From Sepiola atlantica (lineage: Eukaryota; Mollusca; Cephalopoda; Sepiida; Sepiolidae), in NCBI GenBank assembly GCA_963556195.1, contig OY744522.1, positions 34,360,443 to 34,424,442 of the forward strand: a DNA stretch of 64,000 nucleotides. The letters run 5' to 3'. Numbering within the stretch: the stretch's first letter is position 1; the number at the start of each line of letters is the position of its first letter. Below the pieces are notes generated by a model. It was given only the letters and a program-made list of their open reading frames with translations. It was not told the origin of the DNA and searched no databases. Below, piece after piece: positions 1 through 10,174 of this stretch. The translations under genes and the position numbers were made by a program.

Positions 1-750
1 ATATCTCCATATGTTGGTGTGTAATAACCTTTGTCTTTGAAGCGTTTTGTTTATCTGCTTAGCATCAACTAACTGCCATGACGTCAGCAGATAAATCCGA
101 CTCAATGAACAGGCCTTCTTAACTAATGAAGGTCACGATTTTTCGGAGAGGGAAACAAGTAAATAAGGAATCAGTTAAATGAATACATGTGAAAGTTTTT
201 TGTTTTTTTTCATTCATCACAACTATGTTACCATCAAAAAGGCTTACTATAATTTAAATCAATAATTTTGAAATACTGTATATATAGTAACATGCAAAGG
301 TCCAAACACAGGTATTTGTTTACCTCATTTGCATAACTAATTTTTAAACAGCTTATAATAAATTAATGCTTGGTGTAATTCGATGGTAATTTGATTGTTC
401 TATTTTCCTATATATATGAAATAATTTTCTCGATATTAGCAGTCATTAATGAAAGTGATTTAATACAAAAAGGATAAATTACCAAAACTATGGTCATTAC
501 TTTTCAAAGGAGGCATGCCAAAATTACTTCTTCATAACTTAATGTGCATATCTATATCTTTTAAACATTTTCAGTTTTATTATTTATGCCTCTCTAATAT
601 ATGCAGTAGTTTTGTTATAATTTAATTGTAATTAATTCAAGTAATTAAAAAACAAAAGATGCATTACCGAAACATGTTCCAACTTCTATGCACGCACACA
701 CGCTCAAACATAGTTTAGAGAAACACTTTTATTTTAAAAAATTGGTGCTT
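1..750. other. AT-rich DNA without recognisable gene
   Basis: Only AT-rich sequence with short homopolymers is visible; no ORF, RNA gene or repeat structure was recognised. Confidence 0.5.
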
Positions 751-759
751 ATTTATATT

Positions 760-995
760 GAGATACATGCGAAATATGGCAGCTTACTTGGCGTCTTCAT
801 ATTTTGGCTTGATATGAATGTCGTTAGGAGTTTGTGAGCTACGAATAGTAAATTAATTTTATTTTTTATTAAAATTCTACTCAATATTTTTCTGTACTTT
901 TTGGTGTACACTAATACTTTCAACTGATAAGTAAATATATCCATAAGTTTTCCTGTTAATTTATTTTGAACAGTCATATTTCGCATGTATCTTGT
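760..995. repeat. Short inverted repeat pair, MITE-like
   Basis: The motif GATACATGCGAAATATG near 763 is mirrored by CATATTTCGCATGTATC near 976, about 200 bp apart. The enclosed DNA is AT-rich and noncoding. This looks like a small non-autonomous inverted-repeat element; no target duplication was identified and the superfamily is unknown. Confidence 0.4.
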
Positions 996-1029
996 CATGT
1001 CGGCACCTGTTTTATAACTCGGCACGCCT

Positions 1030-1721
1030 AAAATAAACTGGCTGTTTAATCTTTGAGTGCCTTAATCTGTGTGACAGAAATCAACACACTTTGTTTCTTT
1101 CTGCGCACATCATCACAATCCACCCAATCACATCTCATGAAAGCGTTGTACCAACAGCAGCCAGCAAGACACTATAAAAGCAGTGTCCGTCTCCACTCTG
1201 GGTTCATTCGGGGCCTTTGCCTTTGCCTCTGCCTCTGCCTCGGTGCCTGACGCCATCTCCTTCATCGCTGCCGACCACACCTCGCCCCACGGACTTTTGT
1301 CAGACATCACGGAACCCTTTCTCCACTATGATGACGATAATGCAGCAGCAATCAAACTGTCCTTCTTAGGGCAAGCAACTTTTCTCCCATACTACAATGC
1401 GAACAAACCTCCGCTCTTTGCTGTTGTCTGCATCTTGAGATGTCTACCTTCTGCCTCTCCTCCGGCTCCTGCAGGGCCTGCTCACCGCCTGCGCCTACTC
1501 ACTCCTTCATGCAGTGCCTGCTCCAGCTTACTCCATCCATCTCTTTCCTGCAGCTTCTGCTCCATCTCCTTCCAGGGGTTCCTGCTCCAGCTTCCAGCAC
1601 CGCCTGCTCCAGCTCCTTCCAGCAGCTCCAGTTCCAGCGTTCTTGCTCCAGCACATTTTTTTCCATGAAGGCACGAATTCTACTTTTTAGGCAATTACTT
1701 CAGTTATATTATTTTGAAACC
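1030..1721 (+). other. TATA-like motif followed by CT-rich low-complexity tract
   Basis: A TATAAAAG box lies near 1174, followed at about 1200-1660 by CT-rich imperfect repeats of the type CTGCTCCAGCT and TGCCTTTGCC. Open frames here (for example 1183-1668) are Ala, Ser and Pro rich and look like a by-product of the repeats. Because a decayed Gypsy element begins immediately downstream, the stretch could be its 5' LTR and leader; I could not match it convincingly to the 3' side. Confidence 0.3.
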
Positions 1722-1850
1722 AGGTTGAGTTGATATTGGGAGAGATCAGAGAGGAGTACAATGGTTGAACGTTGGATTGCATTTGAAACCCTTGGTTTTT
1801 TTTCACTGACAGATATATTAGAAGCTTTTTCGGCCCTATTTATAACTATT
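1722..1850 (+). repeat. Left member of an LTR-like direct repeat
   Basis: This stretch (core GGGAGAGATCAGAG, then GGTTGAACGTTGG, then TTTGAAAC) recurs in direct orientation at about 4527-4655. The two copies flank a Gypsy-type coding remnant, so they are best read as parts of the LTRs or LTR-adjacent ends. Divergence between the copies is substantial, indicating an old insertion. Confidence 0.5.
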
Positions 1851-3722
1851 GACATTCAGCTGATCCCCGAGTTCTATGGCACTATCAATGTATCAATAGT
1901 AGAATGGTTGGAAGACTTGGAATCGATGTGTGAACTTTGCGAGGAACCAAGATAGAGCGAGTTCTGCCACTACGGTTGAAAGGCACGGCCCAGGAAACCT
2001 ATCGACAGCTATCGAAAGAGCAACGAGATGACGTCAAGGAGATTAAACGTGCTCTTGTAAAAGCATACGGAACGAATTCGTTTGTAGCTTTCAAACAATT
2101 TACCACGCGCTGCTTTCGTTTAGGAGACTGCAGATGAATTCCTAACAGACTTGCAATGGCTAGCATGGCTGGTAGGTGAAATGCTGCCAGAATGCTGGAT
2201 AAAGAGTGCCTACCGAGTCACACCAAAGGACTCATCCGATCGTCCACCAAAATGGAAACGCTAACATTAAGAGAGATACTTGAAAGAGCTCATGCCATAT
2301 TGGTGGACATCAGGGACAAACATTTAGCCGCTGCAGTGCAAGTGAGTGTGCACAAATCCTTGTGGCTGTACCAAACTATTATCTTCGAAGGAAATAGGTA
2401 CTGTTTATCGTGCATGGGTTTTGGACTCAATGTGGCACCATCCATCATGCGAGCTATTGTTGAGGCTATACTCTCAAAGGATGACGCGATCCGGCAAGCA
2501 ACTTCGGCATACATTGACAATGTTTCCATCAACGAGGATATAGCTTCCGCAACTAGGGTGAGACAACATTTGGCTAATTTTGAACTAGCATTCAAAGAAC
2601 CAGAGCAGCTGCAGAATGATGCACGAGTGCTTGGCTTAACAGTTCAGGAAGAGGACAACATGCTGATATGGGAACAAGGTCCCAAGCATGCCACATGTTC
2701 TTACCCATCGCAGTGTGTTCTCATTTTGTGGCAAGCTAGTTGGGCACTTCCCAGGTGACAAGGTGACCAATATTCCTCTACAACAATAATAAAAGAAGTT
2801 GCCGCAAAAGTGCACCAAAAAGACCCTGTGCAAGGAAAGTGGTGTGTTAATGGTCCTGAGCTCGACATTTCGGGTTGATGCAAGTTCTCTAGCCACTAGA
2901 GTATCACTGGAGCATGATGGAGCTAATGTGGAGGATGCGAGCTGGTTATGAAAGGAAAGGGATACGCAGCACATAAACTTTTCGGAGCTTGATGCTGTAC
3001 TAAAAGGTGTAAACATGGCATTAATGTGGAAAGCAACTAAATTGCATCTTCACACTGACTCTGTCTGTGTGTACAAATGGGTCACAGATACCCTCATGGA
3101 GACTTTCTAGGTGAATGAGGAGTACGATTGCATTTTCGTTGTGCGCATGTCCCCTCCGGTAATGCCATTGGGGAGTGATGCCATTGAAGTGTAAAGTGGA
3201 TTGCAGCGAGAAAACAGTACACCATAATGGAAGCCATAATGGAAACATTGTTACAATGTTACCCCTAAGGATGATGTGTCACCGCTGACTGCCCCTGCCA
3301 ACCTGATTCATCGCTATCACGTCCGACTGAAGGGTATTGATGCACTTCCTTCAGAAAAACCCAAACAGCAGCAGATTGGATACATGTGGGCAATCGTGTC
3401 TGGATGAAGACTCCAATTGGATGATGAATGCGTTACGGGTGTGATCAGCACACAGAACGTCCTTGTCGATGGGATGCCCCGCCATGTAAGGGACCTGCAT
3501 CCCGTCATAGGCCTGGATACTTCGAAGAGTGGGAGTGACGGTGAACTCTCAACCCAAAGTGCAAGGGTAATCACCATCAACGAAACTGATGGTGATTACC
3601 TTGAAGTAACCAACGCGTATGCAACAGATAACACTTCTGCAGACGAATCATCAGAGGACGATGTACCTTTACCACGGAGAAGCGCTAGACACAAGAGACC
3701 CACTCCGGGTTATCATCTATGT
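1820..3722 (+). pseudogene. Ty3/Gypsy-like gag-pol remnant, split by a hAT element
   Basis: Conceptual translation gives, in order, a gag-like segment (about 1830-2210, motif RVLPLRLKGTAQETY), a reverse transcriptase palm (about 2310-2690, with MGFGLNVAPSIM and the catalytic box as YIDN instead of YxDD), an RNase H segment (about 2860-3110, with HTDSVCVYKW) and a polyprotein C-terminal tail (about 3290-3722, with PLPRRSARHKRP). The frame is broken by shifts and stops, the second catalytic Asp of RT is lost, and the protease and most of the integrase are not recognisable. The last codons continue at about 4498-4556 beyond an inserted hAT element. It is a dead, old LTR retrotransposon; Gypsy is preferred over BEL from the RT/RNase H style, without tree support. 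Confidence 0.7.
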
Positions 3723-4489
3723 CAGGGGTTCTCAACATGGAATTCGCGAACCCCCAGGGGTTCACAACAAGATTTGTAGGGGTACTTATATGGCTGATGA
3801 AAGAGATATTTTAAATAGTGATAGTTACGGATTATGAAATTCAGTGCCTGTGCCTTCGTAAAGTTGCTTTCATTATTGGTTTAGAAAAAACATATATCAA
3901 TATATAAGTAATAATTAAAAAAGATAAAAAGTAAATATATTATATAAATAATAAAAAAATAAATGACCAAAGAAACGTTAGTGATTCGAACAAGCACTCT
4001 TCAGAGTGTGTTACCAAGCACTCAAACCTATATGTAACGGAGCACTGAAATGTGTTCGCAGATATGATATATTCAATAAATACATACGATATGTAACAAG
4101 GGCTAAAAATTGTTGAATATGAAATCCAAACATCGATCACGACTGAAAGTCGAGCATGACCTATGAGTGTGCCTGTCTAATACTGCTCCTCGAATTACGG
4201 AACTTGCTTGTAACAAACAAACAGCCTGAAGTTCATGATTTTCTGATACTTAAGAAAATATTGTTTCACTCCTGCTTGTTTAGCATCATTGTAAAATATT
4301 TGTAATATTGATGTTTCTTCTAAGGTCATCAAAATTTGAATAATTTTATAATTTCATTTACAGAATTATTGTAGTAGAACGAGTTAGTTAAGAAATTACC
4401 ATTATATTTATTGTCACATTATTGGGGGTTCGGGAATATCCTTTTATAACTAAGGGGGTACTTAACAGAAAAAAGGTTGAGAACCCCTG
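3723..4489. mobile_element. Non-autonomous hAT-type element, 767 bp
   Basis: The element is bounded by perfect 14-bp terminal inverted repeats, CAGGGGTTCTCAAC on the left and GTTGAGAACCCCTG on the right. It is flanked by an 8-bp target duplication, ATCTATGT (3715-3722) and ATCGATGT (4490-4497), with one mismatch. Eight-bp duplications with CAGGG-type ends are the hAT signature. The interior is AT-rich and has no transposase. It interrupts the C-terminal end of the Gypsy pol remnant, so it is the younger insertion. Confidence 0.85.
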
Positions 4490-4526
4490 ATCGATGTGAT
4501 CATCAGATCACAGGACAGTGTAACGA

Positions 4527-4655
4527 GGTTCAGTTGATGTCGGGAGAGATCAGAGGGGAGTGCAGAGTGGTTGAACGTTGGTTTGTCTTTGAAACTCTTG
4601 TTTTTTCTTGTTTTCTTTTCACTGATGGATATATTAGAGATAACTTCCGGTTAAG
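4527..4655 (+). repeat. Right member of the LTR-like direct repeat
   Basis: Shares GGGAGAGATCAGAG, GGTTGAACGTTGG and the following sequence with 1722-1850. It lies just after the apparent end of the Gypsy pol frame, as expected for the start of a 3' LTR. Its right boundary is not clear. Confidence 0.5.
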
Positions 4656-5049
4656 TTTATGCACACGTACATTTGCAAATATCAAAAACTAAGATCACTT
4701 TGGAATAATTTCTTTTAAAAAATAAACTCTGCATTGAACGCATTATAATATTATTTAAAAAACTTTTTTTTATTGTTTTATGGTGGTGGTTGTGATGATG
4801 ATAACGACGAGAAGGACGCCGACTATTACATTTGCAATGAAAAAGAAAAAGAAAAGACCCACCTCCTCTCATATTTCTAAATTACAAAAAATAGATTCAT
4901 ATTTGTAAAACAAACCCTCTTTGAGTGTTTTTATTTATTTTTCTGTTTTAATAATAAAGGTGAAAAGTACAAAGTAACCATTTAAAATTACTCAGTAATA
5001 TATAATTGTTTTTCGTTTATTGATTTTATTATATAACCAGTTTTTAATC
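4656..5049. other. AT-rich intergenic DNA
   Basis: Low-complexity AT-rich DNA with a short GGTGGTGGTTGTGATGATG stretch near 4781. Nothing else was recognised. It may include poorly conserved interior of the Helitron-like element that ends at 5354. Confidence 0.4.
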
Positions 5050-5354
5050 GGGAATTTATTTTCATTTTTATACTTACACAAAATCAAATCGCTCGACTTT
5101 GAATATCAAAAAGACCATATGAAATAACCTTTTTATTGTTTTTTCCTAATTAATAAAATGTGACTATGCTCATTGCTCCTACACAGTAAATTCTCTACAC
5201 AATGGAATATATCAAATAACACCATGCCACTAATCTTTTTGTTGTTTTTCTCCAAATTATTAAAATGTGAAATGAAAACTGTTTCTTTGTTTTTTTTTCT
5301 GTAAAGGCTACAACTTGACTAATTTCTGCCCGGAGGACGGGTAGTTTTTGCTAG
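5050..5354 (+). mobile_element. Helitron-like 3' end (family A)
   Basis: The segment ends with a GC-rich hairpin (CTGCCCGGAGGACGGGTAG), a short T-rich spacer and CTAG at 5351-5354, the classic Helitron 3' terminus. The last 200 bp match 34895-35060 by eye, including GGAATATATCAAATAACACC, so this is a second copy of that family. The 5' end was not found. No Rep/helicase coding is present. Confidence 0.65.
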
Positions 5355-5554
5355 TATTACAATAAATTCAACGAGCTATTCACAGCCGCTCTCAGCCTTT
5401 TGTGGTGACTGAGATGATTCTAGTTAAGAGTAGGATAGACAATTTTATTACCTTAGACAAAGGATGACCAACGACACCCTCTCCCACACTTTTGATGGCC
5501 TTGTGCCTAATTTGTTGTGAATATTAACATGTATTTTCTGCAAATAAATTTTTC
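5355..5554. other. Spacer between Helitron-like end and SINE
   Basis: Unremarkable DNA apart from GGCCTTGTGCCTAA near 5500, a motif that also occurs next to the second U2-headed SINE (minus strand, about 12235). Confidence 0.3.
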
Positions 5555-5866
5555 AAAGTGTAGTATCTGTTCCGATGGATACTGCACCCCATTGACTGGT
5601 ATTGTCTTGGCCTTCGGGTCTTGATTTACGCCGGTCTATGGGTTGTCTGTCCTGTGCAGTTCTAGGATGTACACCCTCCCAGGCTTCGCCTCCCCTCTTT
5701 GGGGAGGAGTAAGTTTATTGCTTACTGTCTGAGGCGCCTCTACCGGGGAATGCCGACGGGGCTGCCCAGGCAATTTTTAAAAAGCTAGAGTGCTCACCTC
5801 TCGAGCGCTGGCTTATCTAATCCCACTTTCCCGACCTTGTGTCACATCTTACCTTGTGGGAGGTAG
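5555..5866 (+). mobile_element. U2 snRNA-headed SINE-like repeat, copy 1
   Basis: The left end reads AAGTGTAGTATCTGTTC, which is the branch-point-recognition segment of U2 snRNA, then GATACTGCACCCC. A non-U2 GC-rich body follows (TCTTGGCCTTCGGGTCTTG, GGGGAGGAGTAAGTTTATTG, GGGGCTGCCCAGGCAATTTT), ending in CACATCTTAC and GTGGGAGGTAGATAA. Body and head match the minus-strand copy at 12200-12548 by eye, but this copy starts within U2, lacking the first 25-30 nt, and has an extra stretch of about 40 bp near 5784-5822. No Sm site or U2 3' stem is present, so it is not a U2 gene. SINEs with U1/U2 heads are known in reptiles (SINEU); kinship is not implied. Confidence 0.65.
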
Positions 5867-6583
5867 ATAAATAACAGGTATTGTAACTTTAATTCAATTT
5901 CAACGTGTTAAATTATTTTCGTATAGTTCAAAACATCTTATTTTCTTTAATAAATTCACAATTTGTGACGTGTTTGTTGTTAAAAAAAAGTAAGTGATAT
6001 CAATTGTTTTTTAATCGGAGTTTAAAATAAAATTTTACGAGTATTATGGGGGGGGGTAGTTTGGGATTTTGCAAATGTTACACCGTCTATAAACTTAATG
6101 TCCATTTTACGACGAACGTATTATAGGAAACTGAATAGGTCTAATTATGACTTTATTTAAAAAACAAAAAAGATGTCTTGAACTAATTCCAAATATAAAT
6201 AATTTACAACCTGGAATAGACAATTCCAACGAATAAGAAATTGAATGACTATTAAAAAAAAAATTAAATGTGTGAGTAGATGAAAGAGAGTAAAAAAAGA
6301 AAGAAACAAGAAATGAATGAATGAAAGAGTGAGTAAGTAAAAAGGCCAGACTTATTGCATCAACCGTCATAAGCAAATAGTCTCCACGCAACATAGTTCT
6401 GCATGTAAATTGCTCTACTTACACAATCTAAGCATCGTTTCCCCTAAAATATTAAATACGAAAGAAAAAAAATGAAAGATTTTAGAAAAATCTAATTTAT
6501 ATTTTAATCTTTTTCTAAAAAAAAAGATTTATTATTTGTCAACGTATTAAGTCGTAGTGCGGTCTGTTAATATTATTATGTAG
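5867..6583. other. AT-rich DNA, no gene seen
   Basis: Contains poly(G) at about 6049, runs of A and T and several GAAT/GAGT-type short repeats near 6310-6340. No coding or structural feature was recognised. Confidence 0.4.
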
Positions 6584-7220
6584 CAGTGTTGCCAACTGAG
6601 ATTTTCAAACCTCGCTAGATCGGGGGGGAAAAAATCTCCAGAAAACCGCTAGATTTTTTTAACTTTTCGTCAGTGTTGCCAACTGAGATTTTTAAAAAAT
6701 CTCCAATCGTACGCTATATAAAATATTTAGGAATTATACAACATATATATTTTGGTATATTGAAGCGGTTAGCTCCCAAAATGGTTGCCAAATGTTATCG
6801 CCTAGTTTTCTAGTTTTGTCTGTCTAGCGCACAAAATCAAACAATGTTGAAATATATTACAAAATTAAACATCACAATAATGGCGTATCCAAATATTGAA
6901 TTTTGCCGAAGAAATTCTAAAAAATCAGAAAACAAATTAATATTTGAAAAATAAAAATTATTAAAAGAAATTCGCAAAAATCAGACAACAAATTTATAGG
7001 TGTATTAATTGATATATTTTAGAACCGTTCTGAAGGGAGGTTTGTGGGTTAGGTGGGAAAATGGCACGGTAAAAAATGACACAAGTGGATAAATAGGAAA
7101 AAATGGCACAAAATAAAAATTTCAAAATACAGGAAAAACATTAAGAAATTTGACAAACTAATTTGATCTATATTTAAAAGTAGATGAGGGCCCTCAGCTA
7201 TCCCCCCCCCCAAAAAAAAA

Positions 7221-7350
7221 TGTGATTCTACTTTTTTTAGGCGATTACGTGTGAATACCCCGAAAAAAAAAGCAGTTATTTTAGAATTTAAAGTGGGGAT
7301 TAGTTTTTCATATAAATTTAACGTAAAATGATCTACCATTTCCGGGCCAT
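7221..7350 (+). repeat. MITE arm, family with GATTCTACTTTTTTTAGGCG
   Basis: GATTCTACTTTTTTTAGGCG, then ATTACGTGTGAATACCCCG, then TATAAATTTAACGTAAAATG and ATTTCCGGGCCATTG. The same ordered blocks occur at 40198-40296, 43040-43200, 43330-43480 and inverted at 43800-43970. A C-run/A-run (CCCCCCCCCC then A) lies just before it. Only one arm is visible here. Confidence 0.6.
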
Positions 7351-7560
7351 TGCCAACTTTTTGAGGCTGTTAACTATTTTTTTTTTTTTTTAAATCTGTT
7401 TAAACCTAAGTCCGACTGGCAAAGTCGTAAAACCACAAAAAATCGCCTTAAAAAGTAAAACACAAAGTTCATTTCCCATAGCAAAAACAAAAATGGTTAA
7501 CAGATTTTAGACGTTAAAATGGTCTGGAAAGGAGGAGGGGGGGGGGGCATTTTACGTTAA

Positions 7561-7709
7561 ATTGAGCAGCACTTTTCATGTCCGCCACCAATCACAATGA
7601 AGGATATTTTTTTATCGTCTGCTCTGAATTTAACAAAAATGAAAAATACTTTTTTCACGATTGGCGGCGGGGTGTGGCGGGGTATAGCGGCTATAAAAAA
7701 GTGCTACCG
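7561..7709. mobile_element. 149-bp TTAA-flanked MITE
   Basis: It is bracketed by TTAA at 7557-7560 and 7710-7713. The ends contain AGCACTTTT on the left and AAAAAGTGCT on the right, and GC-rich GTCCGCCACC and GGCGGGGTGTGGCGG lie just inside. The same end motif and TTAA flanks occur on the 2.5 kb element at 37418-39891, so both may use the same TTAA-specific transposase (piggyBac- or Kolobok-type, undecided). Confidence 0.55.
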
Positions 7710-8236
7710 TTAACAGTTGAGAAATCGTAAACAACAAAATACAACAAATGCTTTATACCAAACGCAGTAGAATTTAATTATCTATCGACCTGTATACGTG
7801 CTGAAACTGTTGTTTGTTTTAAAGTTTTTTATTTCAATTTTTCAAGACGCGTTCGGGGTGCAACTCGGACTTAGGGTTACTGGTAGAATAAATCATTTTG
7901 TTTACAACTTTCAGCAATTACCCCTCCCCCAATTAAGCGACAAGCAACCATTTGTTATTTTCTCCTGTCTTTAGACCGCTTGGAACGACATAATATTTTG
8001 AAAAAAAAAATAAATAACCGTTTTAGTGTGGTAAAAGTATACATAATTAAATCTACCTGGATACGTTTTTTTTTTGTGTGTTTGAAAGTATTTTAAAGCA
8101 CTTTTCACATTTTTATCTGAAATTGTGGTTTTACAGAAAAAAAACGCTAGCCGCTAGATCAAATTTTTACTCGCTAGATTCCAAACGAAATCGCTAGATC
8201 TAGTGGAAAAACCGCTAAATTGGCAACACTGGGTCC

Positions 8237-8300
8237 GAGTTGACAACTACTTCCGGGTCATTCGCGTCATCGTTGACCTTTGACAAAATAATAACTGCGG
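8237..8300 (+). promoter_or_regulatory. Possible core promoter with ETS-like site
   Basis: ACTTCCGGGT near 8249 resembles an ETS/GABP site, followed by TGACCTTTGAC and ATAACTGCGGTAAGAGG. These lie just after the hAT-like element and about 1.1 kb upstream of the first coding exon on the same strand. CGGTAAGAGG could be a donor of a noncoding exon. This is a weak inference; no TATA box or Inr is clear. Confidence 0.3.
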
Positions 8301-9412
8301 TAAGAGGAGGACTTTTACAGAGAGTAGGAGGTCTTCGTTTCTTTTTCGTATTTTATCTAACACTAAAAACAAAATCGTGTTTATCTTTTTGAAAACGAGC
8401 CATTAAAATTACTGTAAAAGCAATCAGGTTTCAGTATCGATACGTTTTCGTTACATTTAAACTCTACCCCCCTTCCTTTGTGATTCTACTTTAGTGTTGA
8501 GCGGTCTAAAAGTGGGGTATCAATTTGTAATCGATTCAATACTCAAAAATGAACCTCCACTTTTTTAATGTGGCATACGTTTTGAATTTAGAAAACTATT
8601 TGGAAATATACAAATATGGTGTTTATAATTAACATGGTATTAATGAATTATTATTTGTGAAATTAAATTTTTAAAAAATGTTTATTAATTTATTTATTTG
8701 TTAACGGCATTTTTAGTTATAGTGATAAAAAAAATAAAAATCGCACTTTTAAAATATCGCAGTTTCCTGAAGAAGAAAAAAAAGCTTGGCTTTTTGTGGG
8801 GTTGTTTGTGTGTGAGAAAGAGAAATACCAGTTGAGAGAGAAAAGAAAAGGCCAGGGGGAGAGAAGAAAGGAACGAACGGACGCAATAAACCGAAATAAT
8901 AGACGCAATATAAGTATTTCATTAGTCAGTCAGATGTGTGTGCGTGTCTGTGGCTGATGAAGTCTTGGAGTAAAAACACGCACCTTTTGCTATGAAAGAA
9001 GCAGGTTTTTATCTTTTTGGACTAGGACTGAAAAAGAAAAGAGTTTTATTTTCTGGGGGGAAATTCATCAAACGCATTGGAATGATCCATGATGATGAAT
9101 ACTGTCGTTTCTTCAATCACCACAGGAGGAGAAGAAACGTGAATCTCTAAATGAGGTTTCGATTAGTTTGAGTGTGGTTCATAATAATAATAATAATTAT
9201 TATTATTATTATAGTTGGAACTTCGACGCAGCCGCTTGGAAATTGAAAAAGAAAAAATAGCAACCATAGCACCTTATTTTTTTTTTTTTTACAAAACAAA
9301 CAAAAAAAAATCTTGAAAATTCGAGTTTATTTTAACTTATTTTTTTATTTAATAATTTTTTTGGTTAGTTTTTCAAATCTAAAAAAAAAAAGTGAATGCG
9401 TTTTACGATCTG
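8301..9412 (+). other. Probable 5' leader / upstream region of the host gene
   Basis: From about 8760 the sequence becomes purine-rich and less AT-biased (GAAGAAGAAAAAAAAGC, GAGAGAGAAAAGAAAAGG, GAGGAGAAGAAACGTG), resembling an animal 5' untranslated region. An ATAATAATAATAATTATTATTATTATTAT palindromic microsatellite (a dozen triplets) lies at about 9182-9211. An in-frame TAA at 9380-9382 precedes the chosen ATG. Transcript limits cannot be set from sequence. Confidence 0.35.
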
Positions 9413-9542
9413 ATGGCTGATCCAAAGAAAACCCGGACCTCCCCGCTCGCCGAGTATGTCCCTGTCAAAACCGGTGGTGGTGGACTACAGAATAGCCGGG
9501 ACCCACCTTCGCACCACCATAAACACACCAGGAGTTCAATGG
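9413..9542 (+). CDS. First coding exon of an unidentified host gene
   Basis: The ATG at 9413 sits in a good context (G at +4) and is the first ATG after an in-frame stop at 9380. It encodes 43 residues beginning MADPKKTRTSPLAEYVPVKT, then a Gly run, a Pro/Ser patch and a His/Lys/Arg-rich end (HHHKHTRSSM). One further base precedes a GTAAGA donor at 9543, so the exon ends in phase 1. Codon use and GC content are unlike the AT-rich surroundings. The segment looks like a disordered N-terminus; no signal peptide or domain is visible. The protein was not recognised. It joins in frame to 59227-59305. Confidence 0.7.
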
Positions 9543-10174
9543 GTAAGAATAATAAATATATAATATATCTATATGTAAACAAACGTACTGCATTGCTTGT
9601 ATTTTTTTGTTTGTTTTGTTTTTTTAGTGTTCAGATTTGAAAATACAAAACGTGATACCTTGCTTCCTGTACGGATGCCCAGTAGAACAATAATAAAAAT
9701 AGAATATTTGTAGTGCATTTTTTGAATAAATACCCATTTATACTCGCATTTTTATTTTTGCATTTAGATCAATAATCTATTTTTCAATCTTTCAAGTGAT
9801 CATGTCGTTAGACCTCAATGAATGAGTGTCATTTTTTTTTTTGTAGAGTTCACCATATACTAAAGTGATATATTGATGGTATTTTGGCTAAAAAAAAAAT
9901 TAAAAAATGAGAACTTTTTTATTTAAAGTCTGAGAGATTGTCGAGCAAAACCTTATTTAAACTGACTATTGGTACATTTTTGCTAGCCGAAACTTTGTTT
10001 TCCTTTTTTATCAATGGATTTGAAGACATGTTTTTCGGTGTAATAATACCACTAACGATGTTAGTATTATTATTTAGACCAATATAAAACTTACGTTTTA
10101 TTGATAAATAAAACGTAACATTTTTATAATGGTCTAAATAATAATTGATATTTCATCTATTAATCATATATATT
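9543..10174. other. Start of intron, no gene
   Basis: AT-rich DNA. Short hairpins occur at about 10038-10070 (AATAATACCACTAACG mirrored by TTAGTATTATT) and at about 10070-10142 (ATTATTTAGACCA mirrored by TGGTCTAAATAAT). Confidence 0.45.

Larger units (their letters stand above)
6584..8231. mobile_element. Decayed hAT-like element with CAGTGTTGCCAA ends
   Basis: CAGTGTTGCCAA at 6584 (and again at about 6672) is mirrored by TTGGCAACACTG ending at 8231. Both ends carry repeated subterminal CGCTAGAT motifs (about 6603, 6645, 8148, 8173, 8192), typical of hAT transposase-binding ends. I see no matching 8-bp target duplication and no transposase, so it is an eroded or composite non-autonomous copy. 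It contains a MITE arm (7221-7350) and a small TTAA-flanked element (7561-7709). Confidence 0.55.

Noticed and set aside
1183..1668. A 161-codon Ala/Ser/Pro-rich protein
   Set aside because: Composition follows from CT-rich imperfect repeats; overlapping frames look equally open and no domain is seen.
6584..8231. A clear hAT insertion with target duplication
   Set aside because: The ends fit hAT, but I could not find matching 8-bp flanks at either candidate left end, so it is listed as hAT-like only.
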